Below are positions 1 to 8,480 of a stretch of 64,000 bases of DNA, piece by piece. The DNA is from Flavobacterium pectinovorum (GTDB lineage Bacteria; Bacteroidota; Bacteroidia; Flavobacteriales; Flavobacteriaceae). Position 1 is the first letter of the stretch. Every line of letters begins with the position of its first letter. The notes below the pieces were generated by a model. That model saw only the letters and a program-made list of their open reading frames with translations, was not told the origin of the DNA and did not search any database. Made by a program: the position numbers and the translations under genes. The stretch is from assembly GCF_006438875.1 (NCBI RefSeq), contig NZ_RCZH01000014.1, positions 62,001-126,000 on the forward strand, read 5' to 3'.

Positions 1-1745
1 ACAATACTTGGATCAGCAATTGTATTCTGGTATAATAAAACCAGTTTGTTGTCTTTATTTAAGCTATAAATTTTTATAAAACCAGGTTCAAAAATATAGA
101 TATCAGATTTACCATCCCCATCAAAATCAGCCACGAAAAGTTTTGAATTAGCCACAGTATTAATCACTACATTTCCAATATTCTCCGGTTCATTTGTAGT
201 AAGACGCCTATCAAGATTAAAAAGATAAGCAGTTCCTCCCGGATGACGAGTTTGTGGATACTCTGTTGTTTTAGTACCAAAATTACAAACCCTCATAGTA
301 TAGTAAAAACTCTTCTCGATTGCGATAACATCAGTCAACCCATCTCCATTAAAATCGCCGCTGATATATTCCATAGGAATATTTTCCAGTATTAATCCTG
401 TGTAATCTTTAGGATCGCAATAAGACCAGTTAGAAGCAATAGATACTGTTTTATTAAAATTGTACTGCTTCTCGTAATGCTTGAAAATAGGTGAAGTTGA
501 TCCGGTTCCATAAAGTGAAATAATACACTTTGCATCGGTCTTTTTTAAGGTTGCCCAACCTTGCGGCAACATTTTATTATCTGAACTCAAATAACTGGCA
601 GGAAAAATATTCTCGAAAGTGTCAACACTCAATGCCGAACCTGTATTGAGCTTACCAGATACTATATTAGAAAACAGAGTAAATTTGTTTTTTGATGTAG
701 TCTGTGAAAACAAAATCATATCCGTTTTTCCGTCATCATTAAAATCACCAGAGATATAATCACTATTTGTATAATCAATTCCTGATATCCCAAGTAAAGC
801 TGGAGTACCAGCTTTTAGAGGTGTGTCACTAACCGTTGTATCATAATTAAACACAGTAGGATTATAACTTTTCGCATTATCGCCATTTTTTTCTGTTAGG
901 GTCTTCAAGCGCTGATAACCTAAAGAAGTTTCCTCTTGCTCCAAGACATAATTTCTAAAGCCTATTCCGTTACCAATTACATTAATTTCTTTAAGTATTA
1001 TATTTCTAATAATACTTAGTCCGCCCATGTAGGATTGTTCAGCTCGTTTTCTAGTACCATATTTAAATTTAACTTCGTTGATAGGTGTTTCGGTAGTCCT
1101 ACTTCCGTATTTTATAGAAACTATATCCAATATATTATTAGCCAAGGAATAAACATAACTAATTCTTATATCTTGTGGATTCTCCCAATAGGTGATTGCC
1201 CAATCTGTTGCAGAACGTGAATCTGTAGAATTTCCATAATAAGCTTTTGAACCGTCCGGGTATTCTACTAAAAAATATGCAGGACCATATTTAACTCCAA
1301 TTGGGTTTACACCAAAAGAGGTTACTTTTATATTTGAAAAACTTTCTGTTTCATAAACAGTTTTGTCAGCCCCGTAAACTCCATTTGTTCCGTTTTTCAC
1401 AATCAATCTTTGTCCATCTAGTGCAAAACGATCTAAAGCATTAAAATCAACAGCATCAATTACTCCATCATGAAATTTAGTTGCTGGAATTCTGGAAATT
1501 GCGGAAACACCAGAAATATTCCACCCATAACCAGCTATTCCGTTACCACCTTGACTATTATACGCCAAACTTATTTGTGGAACTATTCCATTGATTCCCG
1601 GAGGCACAGCGACAGGAATTGTATAATTAGCTCCTCCGGATAAAGAAACGGATAATTGTCCTTCTGTAACACCAACTTCTGCTGACTGCCCAAAACCTAA
1701 AGAACCAAACAATAAAAAAACCAGGGTTAAGTAAATATTCTTCAT
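1..1745 (-). CDS. SpvB/FG-GAP repeat RHS-type protein, N-terminal part (cut by window edge)
   Basis: Reading the minus strand from an ATG at 1745 gives an open frame of about 580 codons that runs off the left edge, so the C-terminus is missing. It opens with a signal peptide (MKNIYLTLVFLLFGSLGFGQ), then a segment typical of SpvB/insecticidal-toxin TcaC N-termini (GGANYTIPVAVPPGINGIVP, then LAYNSQGGNG and GYGWNISGVSAISR). Later come three calcium-binding FG-GAP/VCBS-like motifs (DFNDDGKTD, DFNGDGLTD, DFDGDGKSD). Family knowledge: such N-termini usually precede long RHS/YD-repeat shells with a variable C-terminal toxin or core domain. That part lies outside the window, so a toxin role is only inference. 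It starts 6 bp after the preceding small T9SS gene, suggesting one transcript. Confidence 0.85.
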   Translation of the reverse strand, partial: MKNIYLTLVFLLFGSLGFGQSAEVGVTEGQLSVSLSGGANYTIPVAVPPGINGIVPQISLAYNSQGGNGIAGYGWNISGVSAISRIPATKFHDGVIDAVDFNALDRFALDGQRLIVKNGTNGVYGADKTVYETESFSNIKVTSFGVNPIGVKYGPAYFLVEYPDGSKAYYGNSTDSRSATDWAITYWENPQDIRISYVYSLANNILDIVSIKYGSRTTETPINEVKFKYGTRKRAEQSYMGGLSIIRNIILKEINVIGNGIGFRNYVLEQEETSLGYQRLKTLTEKNGDNAKSYNPTVFNYDTTVSDTPLKAGTPALLGISGIDYTNSDYISGDFNDDGKTDMILFSQTTSKNKFTLFSNIVSGKLNTGSALSVDTFENIFPASYLSSDNKMLPQGWATLKKTDAKCIISLYGTGSTSPIFKHYEKQYNFNKTVSIASNWSYCDPKDYTGLILENIPMEYISGDFNGDGLTDVIAIEKSFYYTMRVCNFGTKTTEYPQTRHPGGTAYLFNLDRRLTTNEPENIGNVVINTVANSKLFVADFDGDGKSDIYIFEPGFIKIYSLNKDNKLVLLYQNTIADPSI

Positions 1746-1751
1746 AGCAAA

Positions 1752-2204
1752 TTATTGTTTGATGATTTTAATAGATTTTTCTCCTCCGTCTTTGTACGAA
1801 AGCAAAACAAGATATACACCCGTAGAATAACTCTGAAAGGGGATATTTAGACTTTCTGTCTTATCATTGATTTGATACATTTGCAACATTTGCCCCGTTA
1901 CGGAATACACCATAATCGAAGTGACATAATTCTCTTTGGCAAGCTGCCATTGCAAATACAATTCTTCTTTTACCGGATTTGGATAATAGGAGATCACATC
2001 TTGTGGAGAAAATTTCAATAAATCATCTTCTGTAATGGCTTCGATTTCTTTAACATCGGCACGTTTTGCAGTTGGAGAACAACCTGACAGACACAATATT
2101 CTGTTGATTTGATTTCCGGCGGCATCATAATCGAATGTGATTTTGGTTTGGGAGTTTCCTGTAAAAAAGAACAGGAATAAAAACGGGAGTAGAATTATTT
2201 TCAT
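1752..2204 (-). CDS. Short secreted protein with YD-like motif and T9SS type A sorting domain
   Basis: 150 aa. An N-terminal signal peptide ends near NSQ (residue 19). It is followed at once by a single RHS-like motif, FDYDAAGNQINR (residues 24-35). After a short linker with CLSGC comes a C-terminal domain of about 80 residues beginning YYPNPV and ending KSIKIIKQ, the pattern of the type IX secretion sorting domain (Por_Secre_tail). The protein is thus almost only export signal, one YD motif and sorting tail. It lies directly upstream (6 bp) of the SpvB/FG-GAP gene on the same strand. Inference: an accessory of the RHS protein or a remnant of a longer YD-repeat protein. T9SS assignment is confident; the role is unknown. 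Confidence 0.85.
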   Translation of the reverse strand: MKIILLPFLFLFFFTGNSQTKITFDYDAAGNQINRILCLSGCSPTAKRADVKEIEAITEDDLLKFSPQDVISYYPNPVKEELYLQWQLAKENYVTSIMVYSVTGQMLQMYQINDKTESLNIPFQSYSTGVYLVLLSYKDGGEKSIKIIKQ

Positions 2205-2391
2205 TATGGCTAATATTAGAAATATTTCCTACAAAAATGTACTACATATTTCAAATAATAAAATTAATACTGTTAAATAATTTTACTTTTAAATAAAAAA
2301 CATATAATTAACAGATCTATAATATTAAAAAAGATTAGCCATAGCCTTAACAACTTTAAACTGTTTATTTTAACATCTTAAAAAAAGGCAT

Positions 2392-2426
2392 AAAAAAAAC
2401 GCGAGATTCACATCTCGCGTTTTTTA
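2392..2426. terminator. Bidirectional rho-independent terminator after glmS
   Basis: A 9-bp perfect stem ACGCGAGAT/ATCTCGCGT (2399-2407 and 2412-2420) with a 4-nt loop has an A-run on its left and a T-run on its right, so it can act in both directions. It lies 24 bp past the glmS stop. The rest of 2205-2449 is AT-rich with no gene seen. Confidence 0.85.
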
Positions 2427-2449
2427 ATATTCTATTTATCTTATAGTAT

Positions 2450-4300
2450 TTACTCTACCGTAACTGATTTTGCCAAATTTCGTGGCTGATCGACATTACA
2501 GCCTCTCATTACTGCAATATAGTAAGACAGTAATTGCAAAGGAATTGTTGTAATCAACGGAGATAAAGCATCCGATGTTTCCGGAATCTCGATTACATAA
2601 TCAGCGAGTTCACGAACTTGTGTATCACCTTTAGTAACTACAGCGATAATTTTACCGCTTCTTGATTTAATCTCCTGAATGTTACTTACAATTTTATCAT
2701 AATGACCTTGTTTAGGTGCAATTACAATAACCGGCATATGCTCATCAATAAGTGCAATAGGACCGTGTTTCATCTCAGCTGCAGGATAACCTTCGGCATG
2801 TATATAAGAGATCTCTTTAAGTTTTAAAGCGCCCTCTAATGCTACTGGAAAATTATATCCACGACCTAAATACAAACAATTTGGTGCATCTTTAAAAGCT
2901 GCAGCAATTTCTTTTGCTCTGTCGTTTGTTTCTAATGCTTCGGCTACTTTTTCAGGAATTATTTCTAATTCTTGCAAGTAGGTATGGAAATCAGTATTTG
3001 ATAACGTTCCTTTAGCTTTTCCTAATCGCAAAGCGATCATCGTTAAAACTGTAATTTGTGTTGTAAAAGCTTTCGTCGAAGCTACTCCAATTTCAGGTCC
3101 TGCGTGTGTATAAGCACCTGCATGACTTTCTCTTGAGATAGAAGAACCTACCACATTACAAACTCCAAAAACAAAAGCACCATTTTCTTTTGCCAATTTA
3201 ATAGCCGCCATAGTATCTGCTGTTTCTCCGGATTGAGAGATGGCAATAACTACGTCGTTTTTATTTATAATTGGGTTTCTGTATCTAAACTCAGAAGCAT
3301 ATTCTACTTCAACCGGAATACGCGTAAACTCTTCAAAAATATACTCTGCTACCAAACCTGCGTGCCATGAAGTACCACAAGCTACAATAATGATTCTGTC
3401 AGCATTTAAGAATTTTTCAAGATTATCCTCAACACCTGCCATTTGAACAATTCCTTCATTTGCATGAAGTCTTCCTCTGTAAGTATCTTTGATAACACTT
3501 GGCTGCTCATAGATTTCTTTAAGCATGAAGTGATCGTAACCGCCTTTTTCTATTTGCTCCAAATTCATTTGAAGTTCCTGAATATAAGGATCTACTAACG
3601 AGTCGTCTTTTATTTTTCTAACTTTAAGAGGTTTGTGCAATCTGATGTTTGCCATTTCACCATCTTCAAGATAAATAGCATTCGAAGTATATTCAATAAA
3701 TGGCGAAGCATCTGAAGCAATAAAATATTCTCCTTCTCCAACACCAATTGCCAATGGACTTCCTAATCTTGCAGCAACAATTTCGTTAGGGTTCTTTTTA
3801 TCAAAAACTGCAATTGCATATGCACCTACAACCTGATTTAAAGCAATCTGAACTGCTTTACCCAATTTAAGACCTTCCTTTTTCTGAACTTCTTCTATTA
3901 AGTTTACTAAAACTTCTGTATCTGTATCCGATTTAAAAGTATAGCCTCTTTTTTTCAATTCTTCTTTAAGCGGCGCATAATTCTCAATAATTCCATTGTG
4001 AATAATCACCAATTCGCCAGAATTTGAAACATGCGGATGCGAGTTTACATCATTTGGAACTCCGTGTGTAGCCCAACGTGTATGCCCTATTCCTATACTT
4101 CCATTTGTCGTAAAATTGTCTTTTGTCTTTGCTTCAAGATCCGAAACTTTACCTTTTGTTTTACAAAGTTTTATTCCGTCCTGGTCATCATACAACATAA
4201 CACCAGCACTATCATATCCTCTGTATTCGAGTCGTTTTAATCCTTTTATTATAATAGGATACGCCTCTCTATGACCGATATATCCAACAATTCCACACAT
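2450..4300 (-). CDS. glmS: Glutamine--fructose-6-phosphate aminotransferase (isomerizing)
   Basis: 616 aa, full length for the family. It makes glucosamine-6-phosphate from fructose-6-phosphate and glutamine, the first step to UDP-GlcNAc for peptidoglycan and LPS. The N-terminus MCGIVGYIG provides the catalytic Cys2 of the class II glutamine amidotransferase domain (about residues 1-220). Two SIS sugar-isomerase domains follow (about 290-430 and 460-600), with the phosphate-binding SQSGETADT, and the C-terminus is the family-typical LAKSVTVE. It lies 9 bp after the DUF4270 gene on the same strand, likely last in a three-gene transcript, and ends at a strong terminator. No glmS ribozyme could fit the 9-bp spacer. 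Confidence 0.98.
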   Translation of the reverse strand: MCGIVGYIGHREAYPIIIKGLKRLEYRGYDSAGVMLYDDQDGIKLCKTKGKVSDLEAKTKDNFTTNGSIGIGHTRWATHGVPNDVNSHPHVSNSGELVIIHNGIIENYAPLKEELKKRGYTFKSDTDTEVLVNLIEEVQKKEGLKLGKAVQIALNQVVGAYAIAVFDKKNPNEIVAARLGSPLAIGVGEGEYFIASDASPFIEYTSNAIYLEDGEMANIRLHKPLKVRKIKDDSLVDPYIQELQMNLEQIEKGGYDHFMLKEIYEQPSVIKDTYRGRLHANEGIVQMAGVEDNLEKFLNADRIIIVACGTSWHAGLVAEYIFEEFTRIPVEVEYASEFRYRNPIINKNDVVIAISQSGETADTMAAIKLAKENGAFVFGVCNVVGSSISRESHAGAYTHAGPEIGVASTKAFTTQITVLTMIALRLGKAKGTLSNTDFHTYLQELEIIPEKVAEALETNDRAKEIAAAFKDAPNCLYLGRGYNFPVALEGALKLKEISYIHAEGYPAAEMKHGPIALIDEHMPVIVIAPKQGHYDKIVSNIQEIKSRSGKIIAVVTKGDTQVRELADYVIEIPETSDALSPLITTIPLQLLSYYIAVMRGCNVDQPRNLAKSVTVE

Positions 4301-4309
4301 ATATATTTA

Positions 4310-6013
4310 TTAATTTGGTTTCGTGTAGTAAATCTGAAGTTTTAATTTCTTGTCTGCATCACCAGCAGAAACATTATTACCATATAATATTGTTCCTAAT
4401 GGTCCCATAACGGAACCTCTTGGCGCTTCTGAAATAACATCATTTTTCAATCTTAACTTGTTCGACGCAATAACATCAATCCCTTCCGTTACCGCCAATC
4501 CCAATCTGATGTTTTTTAAAGTAGCGTCTTTTATAAGATTTCTGATATGTTTGGTAATTCGAACTTTATAACTTATTCCACGTTTGGTAGTTGCATCAAC
4601 AGTTATGATACCACCAAAAACGGCTCTGTTTTGTTTTGCATCCAAAGCATTCGTACTATTATCTACATAATCAGCAATAATTGTATTGTTAGTAAGATCG
4701 TACAAATAAATTCTTTTCGGTTCTCTTTCTGCAGTTTTCATCTTATCTGCATCAATATAAAAAACTAAATTAGCCTCGTTAACCAGCCATTTTTTAACTA
4801 TAACGTTATGTCTGATTTCGTCCAATTCATCTGAAACTAGATTAGGCTTATTTACTAATTTATTGTCGCTATCATATCCTATAAGATCTGTTTTACTAAA
4901 AAGATCTATAGCCGCCACTGATCCCTGACCACCTTTAATATAAAGTCTGTCGTCACCGGTTATATCTTTATTCAGTCTGTCTGCTATTGCAGCTGCATAA
5001 ATAGGATTCTTATTATCCTTTAATAAACTCGCTGCCGCACCAGTCAAATTAATCGTTATAACTTTATCTTCGGTTGTATCACCATCAGTCGTAATAGCAG
5101 TTTTTGCTTTGTACTTAATTGTAATTTTAGCCGGTCCCGCAGGTTTTAAAAAATCTAATAATGCCATATTTGACGGACTGCCATCTACTTTTTCAACCTG
5201 AAAATATAAACCTTTAAAATACTGCTGAAAAACATCTTGTGCCGAAAGATTTGCAGCCGAAGCATTTAAAATTTTAGTCTGAAAAAAAGCTTTATTCAAA
5301 TCCAAATGCATTTGTGGTGCAGAATATTGATAGGTATAAGTTTTCTTAACAGCATTAGCATCTACTACAGTTGAATCTATCGTTTGTTTTGCACTAAAAA
5401 AGAATTTAGCATTCTGCGATTCATCTTTTGAATCATTTAACGGAACACCAAGCTTTTTAGTATTAAAATTTACCTCATCTTGATATGGAGGTGTATTTGT
5501 ATCCTGATCACTATAATACAACTTTCCAAATAGAGAACCATTGCTGTCATAATAACTACTGTACATTTGCGCTCCGGATTCGTATACGCTTAGTTTAAGT
5601 TTTCCATCTTTTGGCCCATAAATAGAATCTAATACATAAGTATTACCTCCTTTTGGGTCAATAGCCGTTGCGTGATTATAATAAGGCACTGTAAGCACCA
5701 CACTTTCTATAACAGGACTTTCTCCAATAGTTGGTTTGTACTCAGACAATCCAACCTGACTAACAAAATTTCCAGTTGTTACACCAAAAACAGGGTTGTC
5801 ATAAATCCCTAAACCAAAAAATGGCAATCCGTTTGACTGAACAGGAGTTACTTCCTGGCTGAATGCCGTAACACCATATTGCTCCGGAACTAAATCAAAA
5901 TGATTATCCCCAATTAATCCCTCACCAATCTCGTTAAAATCTTTATCGCACGAATACAAAAGAACAACAGTTGCAACTAATAGAATTTTCTTAATAAAAG
6001 AAGTATTATACAT
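4310..6013 (-). CDS. DUF4270 family lipoprotein
   Basis: 567 aa. The lipoprotein signal ends in the lipobox LLYSC at about residues 18-22, followed by DKDFNEIGEGLIGD, as in DUF4270 proteins of Bacteroidota. The body is beta-rich with no enzyme motif that I can see. Family knowledge: DUF4270 has no established function. From memory, genes of this family often lie beside a short starch-synthase-like gene and glmS in Flavobacteriaceae, as here. It starts 21 bp after the upstream GT5 gene and ends 9 bp before glmS. Likely anchored in the outer membrane or periplasm. Inference: the conserved neighbourhood hints at an envelope or sugar-related role. Confidence 0.9.
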   Translation of the reverse strand: MYNTSFIKKILLVATVVLLYSCDKDFNEIGEGLIGDNHFDLVPEQYGVTAFSQEVTPVQSNGLPFFGLGIYDNPVFGVTTGNFVSQVGLSEYKPTIGESPVIESVVLTVPYYNHATAIDPKGGNTYVLDSIYGPKDGKLKLSVYESGAQMYSSYYDSNGSLFGKLYYSDQDTNTPPYQDEVNFNTKKLGVPLNDSKDESQNAKFFFSAKQTIDSTVVDANAVKKTYTYQYSAPQMHLDLNKAFFQTKILNASAANLSAQDVFQQYFKGLYFQVEKVDGSPSNMALLDFLKPAGPAKITIKYKAKTAITTDGDTTEDKVITINLTGAAASLLKDNKNPIYAAAIADRLNKDITGDDRLYIKGGQGSVAAIDLFSKTDLIGYDSDNKLVNKPNLVSDELDEIRHNVIVKKWLVNEANLVFYIDADKMKTAEREPKRIYLYDLTNNTIIADYVDNSTNALDAKQNRAVFGGIITVDATTKRGISYKVRITKHIRNLIKDATLKNIRLGLAVTEGIDVIASNKLRLKNDVISEAPRGSVMGPLGTILYGNNVSAGDADKKLKLQIYYTKPN

Positions 6014-6034
6014 GTTTAATAATAATGTTAATTT

Positions 6035-6841
6035 TTAAAGGCCCATCGTTTTATAGAAATTTGTATACGCTTCAGCGAATGCATCTTTCGAGGCGAAAGG
6101 TAAAAAAGGTTTTCCTGAAGATTCTATAAATTTTGTTAAACTTGGAGATACATTTTCAGATGCTATAATTACGGCATCCGAATGTAAGATACTAGCCTTT
6201 AAGATATTTTCGTAATTTGGTGTTTCTAAATCGACTATAGATTCGTGTGGAACGCCGTCAAATTTCACCTTGTTTATCATCTCTAAATCTAGATTTTCAT
6301 CAAAAGACTGACCATAAACTGAGGTTACAATCTTAGTTTCAGAAAATAAAGCTTCATTTTTGTAGTAATGCTTCATGTATATTGGCAACATAGCCGCTAA
6401 CCAACCGTGAACATGAATAATATCAGGAACCCAATTCAATTTTTTTACCGTTTCAACAACTCCTTTTGCAAAAAATATCGCTCTTTCGTCATTGTCAGGA
6501 TATAAAACACCTTCTTCGTCAGCAAAAGTTGCTTTACGCTTAAAATATTCATCATTATCGATAAAATATACCTGAATTCTCTCTTTGGGAATCGAAGCTA
6601 CCTTAATAATCAATGGCATATCCAAGTCATTCACTACCAAATTCATTCCTGAAAGTCTAATAACTTCATGCAATTGGTGTCTTCTTTCGTTGATATTTCC
6701 ATATCTTGGCATGAAAATTCTTATCTGACCTCCTTGATCGTTAATCATTTTTGGAACGTCATAAGACATTAAAGAAACCTCATTTTCAGCCAAATAAGGC
6801 ACGACTTCAGATGATACATATAATATCCTCTTATCTTTCAT
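6035..6841 (-). CDS. Glycogen/starch synthase-like protein (GT5 N-terminal half only)
   Basis: 268 aa. It begins KRILYVSSEVVPYLAENEVS and contains MYMKHYY-type and HVHGWLAAMLPIY motifs of the GT5 catalytic domain. Full glycogen synthases (GlgA) are about 480 aa with two Rossmann lobes; this one has only the N-terminal lobe and ends near FYKTMGL. The ADP-glucose-binding KTGGL that normally sits near the N-terminus is replaced by AENEVSL. Inference: catalytic glycogen synthesis is doubtful, and a regulatory or sugar-sensing role beside glmS is possible. The first gene of the leftward transcript, it has a TAATTTTG -7 box (minus strand, 6880-6887). Confidence 0.85.
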   Translation of the reverse strand: MKDKRILYVSSEVVPYLAENEVSLMSYDVPKMINDQGGQIRIFMPRYGNINERRHQLHEVIRLSGMNLVVNDLDMPLIIKVASIPKERIQVYFIDNDEYFKRKATFADEEGVLYPDNDERAIFFAKGVVETVKKLNWVPDIIHVHGWLAAMLPIYMKHYYKNEALFSETKIVTSVYGQSFDENLDLEMINKVKFDGVPHESIVDLETPNYENILKASILHSDAVIIASENVSPSLTKFIESSGKPFLPFASKDAFAEAYTNFYKTMGL

Positions 6842-6879
6842 AATAGTATTTTACTTAATTTTTGGTAATAAAAACGTTG

Positions 6880-6887
6880 CAAAATTA
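6880..6887 (-). promoter_or_regulatory. -7 box (TAATTTTG) of the leftward GT5-DUF4270-glmS transcript
   Basis: Reverse complement of caaaatta matches the Bacteroidota TAnnTTTG -7 consensus and lies about 39 nt before the start codon at 6841. It sits in a 108-bp divergent intergenic region shared with panC. The -33 element is not clear. Confidence 0.55.
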
Positions 6888-6918
6888 CAAAAATTTATGC
6901 AGTTTATAACTAATATAT

Positions 6919-6926
6919 TATGTTTG
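6919..6926 (+). promoter_or_regulatory. -7 box (TATGTTTG) of panC
   Basis: TATGTTTG matches TAnnTTTG. Transcription would start about 5-8 nt later, which places the alternative ATG at 6920 inside the promoter and supports the start at 6950. Confidence 0.55.
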
Positions 6927-6949
6927 CACTAAATTTTAATAATACTGGC

Positions 6950-7798
6950 ATGCATATTTTCTACGGTAAAGTAGCTTTGATAGCTTATTTAAAAACTATC
7001 AAAACGGCAAATTCAACCATTGGATTTGTACCAACAATGGGCGCTTTACACCAAGGGCATTTGGCTTTGATGCAAAGATCACTTAAAGAAAATGACGATA
7101 CAGTTGTGAGTATTTTTGTCAATCCTACCCAATTCAACAATGCCGAAGATCTCGACAAATACCCACGAACACTCGAAGAAGACGTAAAAAAAATGCGAGG
7201 ATTAAGTGACAAAATAATTTTATACGCTCCTTCTGTAGATGATATTTATGAAGGACATACGATTTCTCAATCTTTTGACTTTGACGGATTAGAAAATCAA
7301 ATGGAAGGAAAGTTCAGACCCGGACATTTTAACGGAGTCGGAACCATCGTAAAAAGACTATTTGAAATCGTTACACCAACAAATGCTTATTTTGGAGAAA
7401 AAGATTTTCAACAGTTGCAGATTGTCAAAAAAATGGTCGAAAAGAACGATTTACCAGTAAATGTTGTTGGTTGTCCAATTTTTAGAGAAGAAAATCAATT
7501 GGCGATGAGCTCCAGAAATGAGCGTTTAACTCCTGAAGAACGAAAAGAAGCCTCTATTATTTATAAAGTTTTAACAGAAGCAAAAGAAATATTTCAAACG
7601 AGTACACCCGAAGAAACCATCAAATTTGTGGAAAATTCTTTCAAAGACAACGAAAGATTTGATCTCGAATATTTTGTAATTGCTGACGAATCCACATTAT
7701 TACCTATAGATCACAAAAGTAAAGACAAAAACTACCGTGCATTTATAGCGGTATTTGTTAATTCTATAAGGTTGATTGACACCATTTCATTAAATTAA
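6950..7798 (+). CDS. panC: Pantothenate synthetase (pantoate--beta-alanine ligase)
   Basis: 282 aa from the ATG at 6950 (MHIFYGKV), the usual PanC length. An earlier in-frame ATG at 6920 overlaps the -7 box and is unlikely. The enzyme joins pantoate and beta-alanine with ATP through a pantoyl-adenylate intermediate. Visible motifs: FVPTMGALHQGHL (the HIGH-like nucleotide-binding motif), FVNPTQFN, YFGEKDFQQL and MSSRNERL (the KMSKS-like loop). It is followed 14 bp later by panD, which makes its beta-alanine substrate, so the pair covers two consecutive steps of vitamin B5 synthesis in the cytoplasm. Confidence 0.97.
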   Translation: MHIFYGKVALIAYLKTIKTANSTIGFVPTMGALHQGHLALMQRSLKENDDTVVSIFVNPTQFNNAEDLDKYPRTLEEDVKKMRGLSDKIILYAPSVDDIYEGHTISQSFDFDGLENQMEGKFRPGHFNGVGTIVKRLFEIVTPTNAYFGEKDFQQLQIVKKMVEKNDLPVNVVGCPIFREENQLAMSSRNERLTPEERKEASIIYKVLTEAKEIFQTSTPEETIKFVENSFKDNERFDLEYFVIADESTLLPIDHKSKDKNYRAFIAVFVNSIRLIDTISLN

Positions 7799-7800
7799 TT

Positions 7801-7808
7801 TACCTTTG
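7801..7808 (+). promoter_or_regulatory. -7 box (TACCTTTG) directly before panD
   Basis: TACCTTTG matches TAnnTTTG. A TTGAC at 7776 gives a spacer of about 22 nt to the box, within the range accepted for Flavobacteriaceae. Only 4 nt separate the box from the panD ATG, so a transcript from here would be leaderless or nearly so. panD could then be made both from the panC transcript and on its own. Confidence 0.5.
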
Positions 7809-7812
7809 CACC

Positions 7813-8163
7813 ATGCAAATTCAAGTTATAAAATCAAAGATTCATCGTGTAAAAGTAACTGGCGCTGATTTAAATTATATTGGCAGTATTACTATCGACG
7901 AAACATTACTGGAAGCCTCAAACATTATTGAAGGTGAGAAAGTAGCTATTGTAAACATCAATAATGGAGAACGTTTCGAAACTTACGCCATTAAAGGAGA
8001 AAAAAATTCAGGTGAGATCACACTAAATGGTCCTGCAGCCAGAAAAGTTCAAAAAGACGATATCATTATCATTATATCCTATGCAACCCTGGAATTTGAA
8101 GAAGCTAAAACCTTCAAACCATGGATCATTTTCCCTAATGAAAACGATAATTCTCTAACGTAA
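7813..8163 (+). CDS. panD: Aspartate 1-decarboxylase
   Basis: 116 aa. It converts L-aspartate to beta-alanine for pantothenate synthesis. The proenzyme cleaves itself between Gly24 and Ser25 (visible as NYIGSITID) to form the pyruvoyl cofactor. Other family motifs: KSKIHRVKVT at the N-terminus, the conserved TYAIKGE-type strand and LNGPAARKVQKDD, which carries the GAAA-like active-site turn. Length matches the family. It lies 14 bp after panC. Confidence 0.97.
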   Translation: MQIQVIKSKIHRVKVTGADLNYIGSITIDETLLEASNIIEGEKVAIVNINNGERFETYAIKGEKNSGEITLNGPAARKVQKDDIIIIISYATLEFEEAKTFKPWIIFPNENDNSLT

Positions 8164-8240
8164 GTTTCCTTTTACACTTTATATTATTACTATTTGTCAA
8201 ATTTATTTTTGAACAAACAGGATTACTTTTGCCGTATATA

Positions 8241-8310
8241 TCTCGCGCAAAGTCGCAGAGTCGCCAAGTTTACATACATTTTCTTTGCGTCTCTGCGACT
8301 TTGCGCGATT
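8241..8310. repeat. CGCAAAG-type long hairpin (REP-like)
   Basis: The arms 8243-8268 and 8283-8308 are an imperfect 26-bp inverted repeat built from the words cgcaaag, tcgcagag and gcgaaa. The same word family recurs near 13161, 21365, 27180, 37803, 48551 and 49413. It lies in the 305-bp interval 8164-8468, in which I see no gene. A TACTTTTG box occurs at 8224-8231, about 250 bp before the next gene. Confidence 0.8.
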
Positions 8311-8480
8311 TTTTTTAGCCTTAATTGTCTAAAAAAAAGGTTAACTTGATGAAATTGAGATTTTAATGTTCGTCCTAAACTTCTTTCTTTTTTAAAATTT
8401 CACATTAACAGAAAAGCAAATAAAGTATTATATTGCTACATTATTTCAATACTTTTTAATTCACTGAAATGCCCCAAATC

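Noticed and set aside
2401..2420. Possible glmS ribozyme or riboswitch near glmS
   Set aside because: The hairpin is downstream of glmS and has terminator form; upstream there are only 9 bp to the DUF4270 gene, so a 5' ribozyme cannot fit.
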